A stretch of 64,000 nucleotides of DNA from Nageia nagi (lineage: Eukaryota; Pinophyta), in assembly GCA_050084985.1 (NCBI GenBank), contig JBITNC010000001.1, positions 37,820,001 through 37,884,000 of the forward strand. Direction: 5' to 3'. Shown piece by piece: positions 47,253-59,839 of this stretch. The notes under the pieces are model-generated. The model was not told the DNA's origin. It searched no databases and saw only the letters and a program-made list of their open reading frames with translations. Each line of letters begins with the position of its first letter. Position 1 is the stretch's first letter. The translations under genes and the position numbers were made by a program.

Positions 47253-48720
47253 CTAGATAGACTAATATTTCCTTAGATGAGGAAGATGTGCCTTATATTC
47301 CTTAAAAAAAGATAAATGTATCTTCAAGTGATGACTAACCTCCTTATGTTTCTCAACCAAGGACAAATGTTTCATCATATAAGGATGAGATGGAGATGCC
47401 ACTAAATTTTCAAAGGAGATATATATATGAGGTATATGTGATAATCAATACATAAATTTCATTTAAGAAATTATATATGTAGAAATGTAAGATCATTTAA
47501 ATTCTTACTTTAATGATATTATGTGAAATATTTAACTTAATATTATGATTAATGTTACAGGAAACATCAACATCCCATCGAAGAAGGATGGACATTGATG
47601 AAGATGATGATTATCATGAGGTAATTAGCATAAAAATTTGATTTGATTTTAGAATTTTTATTAAATTGAATTAAAATCATTATATTAAGTTAAAATCAAA
47701 TTCAACATATGAAGAGAGAACAAGATGAAGAAGGAAGAACATGCAAAAGAACAAGACTTCAAAGAGTAGTGGCACATATCATTGTTAATAAGGAACCATT
47801 TGATCTATCATTAAATATTATTTGTGATATTTATTTACCATATCATCTACAATATTTATATCAGGATACATATGATCATGCAACATACTTTGCATGCCCA
47901 ATCAATAAACCTTTTCTAAAAGGTTTCAAATAATTTAGTTATTATTGTTATTCATACATGATAAAAACTTTAAAATATTTGCATGGTGTTGGCATGAATT
48001 TGTTTATACTATCTTCTATGTGTGCTTTTCCTAATATAGTACCACTAAAATTGATGTATTTTTATGGACCAATTTATAAACAAGATATTTGGAGATAAAA
48101 TTCATCATATAGGTTCAGTATATCCAAATATGGTCTTTGTGGAAATGGTCATAATGTAGCAGGAGATTGAAAAAAAATTGAATATTGAGGATCAACCAAA
48201 AATACATAGAAACATTGTAAGATACATAAACAACACCAAAGGTACCACACACACACACCAAATTGTGAATTTGTAGAATTTCAAAATGATCAAGAATATT
48301 GGATGTATAAAAAAAATGTATAGTTATGTAGGTGTAGTTCCTATTAGAGATCTTTTACCTAATGATGAGGTATGGATCTATTACAATTACATAATACTTA
48401 CACCATTATGTATGGAATATTTGGATTCAAGAGATCAAAATGCTTATTATTTGTATGGATGTATGGATGTGTGGAAATATGGACATTGTTACTATTTTAT
48501 GCTTAATATTTGTATGGATGTATTAATATTTGTATGCATGTATGAAATATGGAAATTGTTATTATTTGATGTTCATATGGATATTATTACTATTAAATGT
48601 ATGTATGGATGTATGAAATTACTATTATTACTATTTTATTATTTTAATGGTTAATTTGTAAGTATCAACTAATTAATTAATTTGGAAAGCACATAAATAT
48701 GCAAGAATGTCTTATGCACC
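47253..48720 (+). pseudogene. unrecognised sequence upstream of the CACTA transposase
   Basis: Short plus-strand open pieces suggest old coding DNA: about 47278-47400 (acidic, Ser/Pro-rich), 47545-47620 (basic then EDDDYHE) and 47709-47933 (74 codons, KREQDEEGRTCKRTRLQR then hydrophobic). Introns could separate them. They may be the N-terminal exons of the transposase or a second CACTA gene, but no diagnostic motif is present. Part is the minisatellite at 48441-48650. Confidence 0.35.
48441..48650 (+). repeat. imperfect ~60-70 bp repeats rich in TGTATGGATGTATGA
   Basis: The segment TGCTTATTATTTGTATGGAT...GGAAATATGGACATTGTTAC recurs in altered form at about 48499 and again near 48570-48640. 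The open frame across it (Tyr/Cys/Met-rich) is a by-product of the repeat. Confidence 0.6.
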
Positions 48721-48974
48721 ATTCCATTGAAAAAATATAAGTAGGAGAAAAAGGTAAAAACTACACAATTTATTAAGTGTTGATGCATATGAAAAATTCT
48801 TGATTGACCCAAATCCAACAAGTCTTGTTCTTGAAGTTATGGATTGAGATACTGATAGTGATGAATTAAGAGAGAATAGTATTTTTTATCAAGAATAAAG
48901 TACAATGAATGATTTACTTTATTCATTCTATCCAAATAAATATGATGATGCAGACATGAATGATAGTTCCCATA

Positions 48975-49379
48975 CACATGATGATCTAAGTTATAGTTAT
49001 TATGAAAATGATATAGTGCTTCCAAAACTATTTCATATGAAGGAGAACATTTATCAAAGTTATCAATGACCATACTTTTTATGAATTTAAAAGCTAGTTA
49101 TGGATGGTAAAATAAAAGTTTCACTGATCTTTTGAAGTGTGTAATATTTTAATTTCTCAATATATTAATTTATATCACATGATGATGTAATTTATGGTTA
49201 TTATGAAAATGATATAGTGCTTCCAAAACTCTTTCACATGAAGGAGAACATTTATCAAAGTTGTCAATGACCATACTTTTTATGAATTTAAAAGCTAGTT
49301 ATGGATGGTCAGATAAAAGTTTCACTAATCTTTTGAAGTATGTAATATTTTAATTTCTTAATATATTAATTTATATCAC
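48975..49379 (+). repeat. tandem duplication (~202 bp) of a TNP2 exon end and intron start
   Basis: Copy 1 (48975-49175) and copy 2 (49176-49379) match with only a few differences. Both carry the exon segment coding for ...MNLKASYGW..KSFT.LLK and its 5' splice site. Copy 1 has TAA where copy 2 has TCA (Ser of GWSDKS). Confidence 0.85.
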
Positions 49380-51150
49380 TTTATATATTCATTTTTTTAA
49401 ATTATTTAATAATAATTTTATTACTTTATTTGGTACTATAGGTTACTAAGTGAAAAGATGCTTCCAAGAGATAATGCCCTCCCTCCTTCATTTAGAAAGG
49501 CACACAAAATATTGAAGGATTTAGGGGTAGAGTATCATTCATATCATGCATGTATTAATGATTACATATTGTATAGAGGAACATATGAAAAACTGACTAA
49601 ATGTCCAAAGTGTGATGCTAGTAGATACCATTTAGGCAAAATAGGGAATAATATTCCTCAAAAGAATGCTCATAACTTTTCAATTGTTCCTAGGTTGTTT
49701 CAAATATTTTGGTGTAACTAAATTTCATAATATATACATTAACATATAAAAAATCAAAGTGAAGATGTTGTTTTATCAATTCCTATATATTCTAAAGCAA
49801 TGAAGCATATAGAAAATATATGTCCTATTAAATTCCAAGTTGAAACTAGGAGTTTCAGATTAGGTTTAGCAAATGATGATGTTAATACATTTTTCATACA
49901 ATCATTTAATTCTTTATTATGGCCTATTATTGTTGTCAATTATAACATACCTCCATGGATTTCCATTAAAAAAATGAACATTTAATTCTGAATGTCTTAG
50001 CTCCTGGACCACATAAGGTGAAAAATATGGATATCTACCTTGAACTATTGATTAATGTATTGATGCAATTATGGAATGGAATTTAGAATGTGATTGATAT
50101 AAATAGACTTGTACAATAGAGGTCATTTATATTATATGGCATTCTATGTTGGATTATACATGACTATCTAGGACTTACTATTTGTTCAGGTATGTAAATA
50201 TAAAATGTTTATTACATTTTCTTGTATAAAAATGTTAATATATCATAAATATTTGATTTTATTTTACCACATGATAATATATTATTTAATACAAATTATT
50301 GTAGATTTTTGTACAAAAGTTTATCATGCTTGTCCATGGTGTACAAAAAATCTCACATCAAGATATTCAAAACACTTACAAAAGATGGAATACCTTGGTA
50401 ATAAAAAATATTTTCCAATGAAACATCCTTTTTGAAATTTAAAATCACAATTTAATGGTGAGATTGACTACACCTCCACTCCCAATTATGCATCTCCTAT
50501 GGATTGATGGGTAAAGTTGTAGGAATGTTTAGAAAAATATTGGGAAAGAGCCTTTGAGGAAAGTACTACTATAGACCCATATGATGTTATTCTTTATAAA
50601 AATGACTTACTTGAAGGTAAAATTTGATAGAATATATGAATATATTGATTTATTTGGAAAAATATATATTTTAATATTTCAATTTCATTATTTTATCAAT
50701 TAAATGATTAATTTTATGCATGTTTTTAGGCATGAAGAGGCTATCAATATGGTATAAACTTCCATACTTGAAGGACTTATTAGTGGAACATTTATTGGAT
50801 CCTATGCATATTGTAAAAAATGTTGCATCTTATTTGTATTAGTATACAAAAATTAAATATTTAGATAATCCTAGCATGAGAAATAATTTAAAAGACACCA
50901 ATACAAAGTGTTCCTTATGGATAACTCATAATTTAGATGGATTGATGAATGTACCTAATCCTTACACCTGGATTATAACCAAAGAAGAAGTGACTATACT
51001 ACATAATGTTGTTTGAACCACAAAAACACCAAGTGGGTATGGATCATATTTAAGAAGAGAATTCACTATTTATGGTAAAATGATAGGACTAAAGTCTTAT
51101 GATTACCACAACTTCTTAAAGATATTCTCATATTACATGTCCATAGAAAT
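48975..51150 (+). pseudogene. CACTA (En/Spm) transposase, TNP2 type, degenerate
   Basis: Blocks of transposase family tnp2 appear in order. ILFMNLKASYGWSDKSFTNLLK (second copy, 49250-49337) joins across an intron to LLSEKMLPRDNALPPSF.KAHKILKDLGVEYHSYHACINDYILYR, CPKCDASRYHLG and VPRLF. Next come SFRLGLANDDVN...WPIIVVNYNIPPW (49800-49970), YHACPWCTKN after intron 2, KRLSIWYKLPYLKDLL..HLLDPMHIVKNV after intron 3, and PSGYGS.LRREF...MIGLKSYDYHNFLKDIL to about 51140. Introns with GT..AG ends are 49338-49441, 50190-50304 and 50617-50729. Stops and frame shifts make it inactive. The later C-terminal domains are absent, replaced by the copia LTR at 51198. CACTA terminal inverted repeats were not found. 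Confidence 0.85.
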
Positions 51151-51197
51151 ATATAAATTCATATTAATATATATTTTATTCAAAATATAGTGATTAA

Positions 51198-51445
51198 TGT
51201 TAGAAACCTAATCCTTAAGGATTATGGTAAATATAATATACTATTAGTTACTTATTATATTTAGTAAAGTCATAGCTTTGTGTGTGCTAGAATTCTAAGT
51301 ATATTTCTAAGAGAATATGAAGAGTTACATTGTATCTCAAGGGTCACCCCAGAAGGTGAATGTGAAAAATCAATCTTCTTATGTATTAAGGTATTATTCT
51401 AACCTAATATAATGCTTTTTTATCTTAGATTTATCCATCCTAGCA
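51198..51445 (+). repeat. 5' LTR of the second copia element (248 bp)
   Basis: It starts TGTTAGAAACCTAATCC and ends CATCCTAGCA, directly followed by the primer binding site. Only one copy is present, so boundaries rest on the TG/CA ends and the primer site. Confidence 0.75.
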
Positions 51446-51446
51446 T

Positions 51447-51458
51447 TGATATCAAAGC
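51447..51458 (+). other. primer binding site (initiator-Met tRNA), decayed
   Basis: TGATATCAAAGC corresponds to the canonical TGGTATCAGAGC with two G-to-A changes. It lies one base after the LTR end, the usual place for priming of minus-strand cDNA. Confidence 0.75.
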
Positions 51459-53160
51459 TATGAGATTTTGATTCTCTAACTCCATGAAATTGATCAAAAA
51501 ATGCTACCAAAATTATGTCTCAAAAACTTGATCCTATTTTTCTCTAAAATTGAGCATTAAAATCCTCTTTTGAGCATATATTTGGATAACCTTTTTTAAG
51601 GAGAGTAATTTTGGTTTTTGTATGAGGTGTTTTGGTGGAGAAATGGCAAAGTTACTAGAGTTTGAAGTTTTTAGCTATGTAAGTATTTTATGATCAAGTT
51701 TTTCAACTATTTTTCTTTGAAATTTTATGGTTTTATGTTTGAAATTCATGGCATTTTGGAAAATGGTGGTATTATAGTTTTTTATGGAAATATAGCAGTT
51801 TTTATTATGTGATTATATAATTTTCAATCCCTATCTGAGACCTCAACACCATCCCATGCTGCAAACACCCCCACACTATTTACCATGTCCAAACTTCTTA
51901 TGTAGTGTAAACTCATGCATTTCAATTGAACTAGCCTAATGTTGCACAAAAAACCACTTCACATGCACCATTAAAATATACCCTACATGCTATTTAAAAT
52001 TCACCTTATACATTAAAAATCCCAACACTTCGATTGTCACCAAACACTCTAAAGTTCAACATCCCACATATTTTTTAAAAACCACTTAATGTGTATTCCA
52101 AAACTATCATGTGTTCCATAGCATAGTGTCATGTTTTTTACCTCCCATTTCACCTAAACCTCCAATGCACATGACTCCCAAAACTCTCTTTAGCTTTAGC
52201 CTATCACTTGTTGTCCAAAAGCCATCGCCAACCTGTGTGTTTGCACACCCAAACCTATATGACTCATTTTCTTGAATTTTGCATGCCCAAAAATTTTAGT
52301 AGATTGGTCACCCATTTCAATGGCCCCCATCGATTTGAAATGTATCATTTCAAAACTACCCCCACACATTTGACCTAACCTCACTAGCTAGACTTCCATC
52401 ATGGTCGTTTCCACTAGCCATTACATGCCTTTGATTCATTATCTACCCATCCATTTCAAGATCACTCCAGAGTGTGACATATGGCATTTTTAGATGAAAC
52501 TTTATTTAGACTACATAGTCAATAAATTTGATTGCATAGTAAATAGAATCAACCCACCTAGTCAACATTTTACATAATTAGCATTTAATTTGGGTTTTGG
52601 GGTCATTTCAAATTTTAAAGATATTTTTTAATATATCTTAGTGAAAGGAACTCCATTTTCAATGAAATTTTTTTTGTTGATTCTAGAATTCAGTTCAAAT
52701 TTTAGTTATGTTAGTTGATGGATACTATGTTTGGTGTAAAGTCAAAAAATATATTGGCAAAGATGGTATAATATTTGATTCAAATTTTGGTGAATTTGGA
52801 ATAATTGAAGGATTTTGTAGTTTAGAGTATTATGTCACAATTTAAGTGAAAAAATAAAATCAAATTTGAAAATAGGTTATTTGACTAATGTTCAAGATAA
52901 TAAATACCAAGATGATGTTGAATTATCTTATGCTACTTCTAGTTGTTATATAACATCTCCTTGTAACATGCCTCCTAGAATAAATTCTCCTTGTAAGAGG
53001 ATATGTGTGATGTAATAAATCTCTTTTTAGATCCTATTCTTTTTGTATTTTTAGTGTGATGTGAGAAAAAATAAAATTTGATTTTATGTGTATGTTATTT
53101 TTTGAAAAAGTATGTGCAATTTTTGAATTGTAAAAGTTTAAAAATAATAATAAATAAAGT
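51459..53160. other. leader or inserted sequence, no gene
   Basis: About 1.7 kb between the primer site and Gag. The part at 51840-52480 is richer in C (CACC, CCC, CATTT-type) than its surroundings and may be a separate insertion. No motif was recognised. Confidence 0.45.
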
Positions 53161-53167
53161 TTGAAGT

Positions 53168-54060
53168 TTATATTACAAATATGAATTCCCTTATGAGTAT
53201 TGTTGGTGTTGTATTACCTAGAAAAGATAATTAGCCATAGTGATCTAGAAAAGTTAAGCATACCTTGATTTTCAATTATTTTTGGGTTTGTAGTTATGAT
53301 GGTGATAACCAACCTACCAAACCAATTGATGCCAAGGAGCTTACAATTTAGAACATAAAAATTAGTAAGGCATATGCTTTGATTACATCTTCAATTAGTA
53401 AGGAGGTTAACTTCCATTTTATCTCCATAGATGATGCATGAAATGCACTAAAGAAACTCAAAGACTTGTTTGAATCCCATTCCAAATTAGAATTAATCCA
53501 ATTGCAATTGAAACTTTTTAACCTAGAGTTAAAAAATGATGATCCCATGGAATTGATTTATGAAATTAAAGTAATAATGCATGATATTGACTCTATTGGT
53601 GTGAATATTGATATTTCTCTTGTAGCTTTGATTAAGTAGTTATACCCAACATATTCAAATTATCTTAAATCCTTGCAAGCTAATGGTAACTTGAAGTCTT
53701 TCATATTTGATACTTTGGTGGATAAGATTGTAGAATATGAGAAGGCATTCAGCATGAAATCTAGTGCTCCTACTTCAGAAATATTGTGTATTGCTAAAAA
53801 GGGAAAGAATATTGCATATGACCCTCCTTGAGGTGAAAGTAGAAACCATGATCATGGTAGGAGGAATCATAGAGGTAGGAGGTAGATCTAATCAAGGTGA
53901 TCATGATGATAGGAATAATCTCCATTGTAAAAGATGTGATAGATGAGGCCATGAATCTAATACATGTTGCACTCCATGGGAAAATATCAAAGAAAGGAAT
54001 AAAAAATAGGAGCATGACAAGAGTAAGAATCCTAATTTTCCTCACCATGTTACAGCTTAT
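53168..54060 (+). pseudogene. second copia Gag (UBN2-type) with zinc knuckle
   Basis: The frame reads a typical copia Gag: SKAYALITSSISKEV, A.NALKKLKDLFESHSKLELIQLQLKLFNLELKNDDPM.L.I, IKVIMHDIDSIGV.ID, and ANGNLKSF.FDTL. A basic Arg/Gly/His region follows, then a CX2CX4HX4C zinc knuckle at 53926-53967. All four zinc ligands are present, but a TGA stop falls between the second Cys and the His. Stops occur elsewhere (53350, 53442). Gag forms the particle and binds RNA. Confidence 0.8.
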
Positions 54061-54099
54061 TGTAACACTACAATAGAAAATTTGTGTAATAATTATTTA

Positions 54100-54370
54100 C
54101 ATCTTGGGATGATGCATGGTTGCTTTATACTAGTGCAACATATCACATGTCATTTTGATGAGACTTATTTGAAGATATGAATACCAACATTGATGGTATG
54201 ATATACTTTGCTGATAGATCTTGTATCAAACCTTTTGGTATTGGAACTATGAGAATCAAATTGCTAGGTCTTCCATATATGATTCTTCATGATCTGATCT
54301 ACCTTCTTGAATTATAAAGAAACCTTCTACCTATTGTACTTATTCATCAACAAGGACACTTAATTCATAG
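54100..54370 (+). pseudogene. second copia protease, active site lost
   Basis: WLLYTSATYHMS at 54118-54153 corresponds to the W..DSGAT.HM block, with the catalytic Asp replaced by Tyr, Ser by Thr and Gly by Ser. The following DETYLKI... and I.FADRS-type segments fit the family in broken frames. Inactive. Confidence 0.65.
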
Positions 54371-54383
54371 GTTCAATGGCATA

Positions 54384-55190
54384 GTGGAGATAAGGAGGTA
54401 TTCTAAATATGATGTGGTGATGAATAGTGGGGAGCATGAGAACTTATTGAAGATGCATGGGAGTTTTGTAAAATTAAATAATTATGCCTACCTCACACAT
54501 CAAGAAAAAGGTACTCTCTCATCTAGTATTTTGTGGCATGTAAGATTTGGTAATGTTAATTTTGATGATCTCTATTTGTTGAAAAAGAGAGGTTTTTTAG
54601 GATTACCTATTATTCCTACAAACATACATCCTTGTGAAGCAATATGTCTTAGGAAATCATAGAAAATAACCTCTTATTGACTCAAAATTTAGAGCATGTA
54701 GAAAATTAGAACTCATTCACTCTAATTTGTGTGGACCATTACATAGCCCTTCTATTGTTGGAACTAAATATATCATGACTCTCATAAATGATTACACTAG
54801 TATATATTGGGTGTATTTATTGAAGAACAAGTCTAGATATTTTGAAAAGTTTAAATAATTTCATGTGATGATTGAGTAAAAATCTCACACTCATATTGGC
54901 ACACTTCATTTTGATAATGGGGGTGAATACACATTAGTTTAATTCAAAAACTATCTTAATTAGCATGAAATCAAGTATCAAACAATTTTTCCTTATAATT
55001 CACAACATAATGGTGTAGATAAGAAGATGAATATAACCTTATTGAATATGGCTTAGGAATATTATTTTCAAGAATGTGAAAATGGTATTTTGGGGTGATG
55101 TATTTCTTTGTGCAATGTATGTAAAAAATAGATATCCATTTCATGCTCTTGATTATAAGACTCTATATAAAATGTGGTTTTTCCATGTGC
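54384..55190 (+). pseudogene. second copia integrase
   Basis: The zinc-finger region has LWHVRFGNVNFDDL and, after 54620, PCEAICLRKS. Two His/Cys ligands have changed. In the core the first catalytic Asp is Asn (IHSNLCGP, AAT at 54724-54726), the second is kept in FDNGGEY, and the Glu is Lys (NGVDKKMN, AAG at 55021-55023). Stops interrupt several Gln and Trp positions. Two of three catalytic residues are gone. Confidence 0.82.
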
Positions 55191-55759
55191 ATTTGGTTTG
55201 AAATTTTTGGGTTTTTGGTTCCCACTTGTTATGCCCTAGTCCCTAAGGAATAAAGAAATAAACTTGGTGACATGAGTTAGAAATGTATTTTCTTAGGGTA
55301 CTCAAATACTACCAAGGGCTATAAGTTCTATGATGAGGTAAATAAAAATTTCCTCTTTGCAAGGATTGTCATTTTTGTGGAATGTTTCAAGAGTGACTTG
55401 ATTGTTGAGCAATAACTTGATCACCTTGATAGGTTTACCCATGGAAAGAATTTCTTTGAAGTTTATTATAAGATTCCAAGTATTAAGGGTGGTATCCTTA
55501 TATTGGATCAATATTTAGAATATACACCACTTATTCCTATCTCAAAAGTGCCTAATCTAGTAGTAGCACATGTCTAATAGTACAAGCATCTCCTCCATCA
55601 TAATAAGATCCTTCCTCTTCATCATTTAAAGAAACTCCTTTAGATGATGTGATTGATGTGATAGGTAGTTTGATTCTTTAACGCAATGAAGAAACTCCTC
55701 AACTTTTTGAGCAACCAAAAACATCATAAAAAATTCTTAAGTGGATCTCAAAAACACTT

Positions 55760-56570
55760 GAGAGTGGTCATCCTAATGAAGTTGAAAAGATGGGAACTAG
55801 GAGTTCCTACAAAGATAGACTTGAATATGGAGAAGTAGAGGGTTCAAATTCAGGTGATGATGTTGAGAATATGGAATGCTCATTTGATTTTGAATTGAAT
55901 TTCTCTATTGATTATGAGCTAACTTCCTGTAAAGAAGCTTTTTCTCAAGATGTTTGGAAAGATGTTATGAAGAAAGAGTGTGATGCTCTCATCAAGATTT
56001 GGACTTGGAATTTCATGGATCCTCCATATGGAATAAAACCTATGGGATGTAATTGGGTCTACAAAAATAAATACATATCAAATAGCTCACTTATAGAAAA
56101 AAATAAAGTGAGGCTTATGGCTAAGGGTTTTTCATAGAAAAAAGGTATTGACTATGATGATACCATTGCTCCCATAGCAAAATGGGATGCTATTCATTCT
56201 TTATTAGTAATTTCAACTCAACATGGATGGAAATTTGATCAAATGGATGTAAATATTGCTTCCTTGAATGGTGATTTGAAAGAGAATGTGTACATTAAAC
56301 AACTATAAAGATTTGCATGAAGGGTTAGGAATAAAATGTTTGTAAGCTCATTAAGTTCTTGTATGACCTAAAATAAGCTCCTCATGCTTAATATGAAAAG
56401 CTTTCTAATCATATCTTGAGATAAAATTTGAATAATTTAATCTTGATGATGTAACTTTATTTGTCAAAAAAGGTGGCAAAATTATTATATATCTTATAGT
56501 GTATGTAGTTGATCTTTTGATAACAGGGAATAATGAAAGTTACATTGCATTTATAAACTCTAACTTGTAT
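55760..56570 (+). pseudogene. second copia reverse transcriptase
   Basis: The open part at 55790-56137 gives the N-terminal RT blocks (EAFSQDVWKDVMKKECDALIK..TW, PMGCNWVYKNK, KVRLMAKGFS). It continues after a stop with YDDTIAPIAKW and KFDQMDVNIASLNGDLKE, keeping the first Asp. The active-site box at 56502-56513 is YVVD instead of YVDD (GTT for GAT). The sequence then loses similarity and RNase H is absent. Confidence 0.82.
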
Positions 56571-57293
56571 AAAATGTGAATATACATAATAAATAAAATT
56601 ATTTACAATATAAGAAGAGCTATATATGTACACTATATTAGATACAACAAATATACATGAACAACATGCACCTGATATGAAATATATGTGCAATCCTCAA
56701 AAGAAAATATCAATGGATCTTCAAAGTATTGGGACTAGATCGAAGGCAAGATTTCAATGGATCTTCATATGCATGGATCAATAGCCTCTACCATCAAAAT
56801 CTAAAATCCTTGATCCTCAATATGAATTCCATTAATAACCATGGATAAGCACACTAATAACAAAGTTGAATATGATGAATTATGGAGTACACAAAAGATA
56901 GAAAGTCTTAGAGCTCAGAGTATAACAATTTCTCATAATAGGTGGCATCTAGATACACTATTTCTTGATGAAGTTATGGAAGACAACCACCTTTCAAATA
57001 TTTTTTCATATCAAAGAGTTTTGATCTATGGAGGTAGACCTATTCCACTCACATATATAGCCTGCAAAGACATAGAAAGGACTAAAGGTTGACCTCTAAC
57101 AATAATATAATCATTTTTGTATTCAAGATACTTTAAAAATATGAACCATGATAAATAATATATCATTTAATATAACACATGGCATTCCATTATAATATCA
57201 ATTTTATCTTGACATTTGTAATATTGTAATAAGTCATTTTGGAAGTCTAAATATGATTTATTAAATAAATAATAAACCATTTCTAGGTGTCCA
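56571..57293. other. unassigned sequence ending in an LTR-like end
   Basis: It holds an 83-codon plus-strand open stretch (56841-57092) of unknown nature. The right end, GGTGTCCA at 57286-57293, is followed by a minus-strand polypurine tract, so this region probably includes the 3' LTR of a minus-strand gypsy element. Its partner LTR and left end were not identified. Confidence 0.4.
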
Positions 57294-57311
57294 TATTTTT
57301 CCCCTCTTTAG
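57294..57311 (-). other. polypurine tract of a minus-strand gypsy remnant
   Basis: TATTTTTCCCCTCTTTAG reads as CTAAAGAGGGGAAAAATA on the minus strand, before an LTR start TGGACACC. It is nearly the same as 61703-61720, suggesting related element families. Confidence 0.7.
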
Positions 57312-59839
57312 ATATGAAATAAAAAGCATTGAAATTGCATAATCCAAAGAAGTTTAGAGAAGAGAAGAAAATTTTCAATAGTAAAGTGGACTTCCATTTT
57401 TCAATCAATATGTTGAGTATCATATTTCTTATGCCCCATTTTGGTCTTGTATTACCTCTCACTCTAGATTCTTTGGGGAATCCAGCTAAAAATCAAAATC
57501 CATATACAAGGAGAGTAACTATATTTGGGTCCTACTCTCTCAAATAATACCCACATAGATCATATCAAATGAAAGAATAATCAATGTAAAGAGAAAGGAT
57601 GAAATAAATATATATCCATTATGTTACTATGGTCATTGTGATAGATAGTTCTATTGAAAAATGACTATCAAGTTGATGAGGTCCTTTTTTATCCCAGGCT
57701 TGGAATAACCTACAACTTGTGAGAGATTTTTCTCATGGAGTGACCATGGCTTTAAAAATATTTGTTAGCATAACATTAAATTTTTATCTATCATTCAAAA
57801 AATTCCATTTAACTTCTATAAAAATGTAGCCAATATTCAAATATACATTAGCCTGATTGATTTAGCACATTTGATCCCATTGAATTTATTACCCTTATTG
57901 ATTTTCAAAGTAAAGGTATGTCATTAACAACATTATTTTTGTATAATTTCATAATTTTATCTTTTACAATTTTGTTCACTATTCCCATTACAATGGATAT
58001 TTTTGAAATAAGACATTTTCTAATAGATATTCTAGGATTTGTAGCATGCATAATTTTGAAGGAATTTATAAGAGACACACGTTGTTAACAGCATGAACAT
58101 AGTAATATCAGGTCTACAAACTTGAATCATAGTCAATTATCAGCAAGTAATCACATTTAGCATCATAAAAATCATGAAAGAACATTTTTGCATAACACAT
58201 AATTTTCCACAAGTATTAATGTGACACATGTTAACCCTATATTCCTTTGGTCTCCGTATAATCCATATAATCATAATATTAGCCATTTTGAACTATTAAA
58301 ACCTTGATAGCATTATTGATATTTGAAAGAATCTATAATTTTGCACTAATAAAGCTATTAACAATGTTAAAATGAAAACATTTAATGTTTAAAAAAAGAG
58401 CATATTCAATTGGAACTGAGTAACTGCAATTCAGATATTAAATATTCCAAAAACATGTGTCTATACAATGCAATATTACTATATTATACCAAATTTTTAG
58501 AGATACAATGGCCTTGAATTTTCATATTTCATTAGTAAAACATGCATTCTATTTGAAATAGCAATCATAAGAATAGTATATGCAATGTTCATTCTTCATA
58601 CGAGATATTCAAAGAAGTAATAGTGATCTTAATTTGTCAATTATAATAAATTTTGCAATGAATATCATAAACAATTTATGGTGCTAACAATTTGAAGATA
58701 GTTTTCACATGCCATGGGTGCTTTGATTTTCAAATAATTATCCAAACTAATCTTTTATATAATAAACATGATCATAACATAACTTGATACCAATATCACA
58801 ATGTTTGATATAATATACTTTACCTATACTTACCTATGTGCCCTAGGAATGGGTAATTTTGCACTTTACGATTCTAAATTATAAATTTTTTCATTCTAAT
58901 TTGTCACATATGATTTCTATAATGTCCCTAGCTAAAAATAAATGTGCCCCTAGCTAAAAATTATATTACCCCCCACTAAAATTGATACTACCCCCACTTG
59001 AAACTATATCCACATTTTCCTAATTTCTCTTATTTATTTTTATTTTTTTGATATTTTTTCATGAAATGCAACTAATATGGAATGCAATGACTAGACATAA
59101 GACTACCTTATACATGAACATTTGATTAGCATGGTAAATTTGAGAATATTGATGAGAGATAGAGATTAAAAAAATGTTTAATGAAAGTAGAATACTTGAT
59201 GAAATGATGAGGATGAAAATATGCAAAAAAAAAATAAGAAGCAATATAACATGATAGAAAATATGAAGATACAAAGATAGTGTGATTAAAAACTTTATGA
59301 CATTTGCCATGGTAACTAAATACATGCATGAGATTGACTCAAATGATATGCAACCTATATGATATGCAAAATTATAAATTAAAGTACACAATAGGTTGGT
59401 AGAACCACCACCATATTTAGCATTTTTTTCCATGAGAAATTGACCTTTTTGTTTATATTATCCACTACATTTTCCATACCTTAAGCTGCTACTCTCTTAA
59501 GAAAATTGATAGTTTCAAGTTGTATAAATCAAGGTAATTTATGGAATGTTTCTATTTGCAATTGCTTATTAAGGAGTGTAATCTTAAACTAATATTTTTC
59601 AAAAGGCTAATATTTTTACATTCTATATTCCTATAACCAAACCTCAACTAGATCTAACTAAACTAAAACTTTCCTTGTGCTTTGCTTATTAGATTTTTCA
59701 TTTTCTATTTTCAATGAGAAATCAAATTTTATGACATAGACACCCTATTTAGGTTTTTCTATATCATTGGCATCATGTGGTTTCAAGGTTTACTAAGATA
59801 TTTACTTTTTTCCAACATTATTTTGATTTTTATTATTAA
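57312..59839. other. minus-strand retroelement interior without recognised pol
   Basis: AT-rich with stops in all frames. The stretch at 58920-59010 has three C-rich tracts about 25 bp apart (GTGCCCCTAGC, TACCCCCCAC, TACCCCCAC). No RT or integrase motif was found, so the element is deleted or non-autonomous. Confidence 0.45.

Larger units (their letters stand above)
51198..56570 (+). mobile_element. second Ty1/copia element, 5' LTR to RT, degenerate
   Basis: A 248-bp TG...CA LTR and an adjacent decayed initiator-Met tRNA primer site are followed by a long leader, then Gag, protease, integrase and RT in copia order. No 3' LTR matching TGTTAGAAACC was found downstream, so the 3' end is deleted. 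It starts about 50 bp after the last recognisable TNP2 codon. Confidence 0.82.

Noticed and set aside
48286-48654. 122-codon Tyr/Cys/Met-rich open frame
   Set aside because: Most of it is the TGTATGGATGTATGA minisatellite; the frame is a by-product of the repeat.
59059-59433. 124-codon minus-strand open frame with hydrophobic stretches
   Set aside because: Ser/Ile/Phe/His-rich, no family resemblance; probably compositional. A membrane protein cannot be excluded but is not supported.
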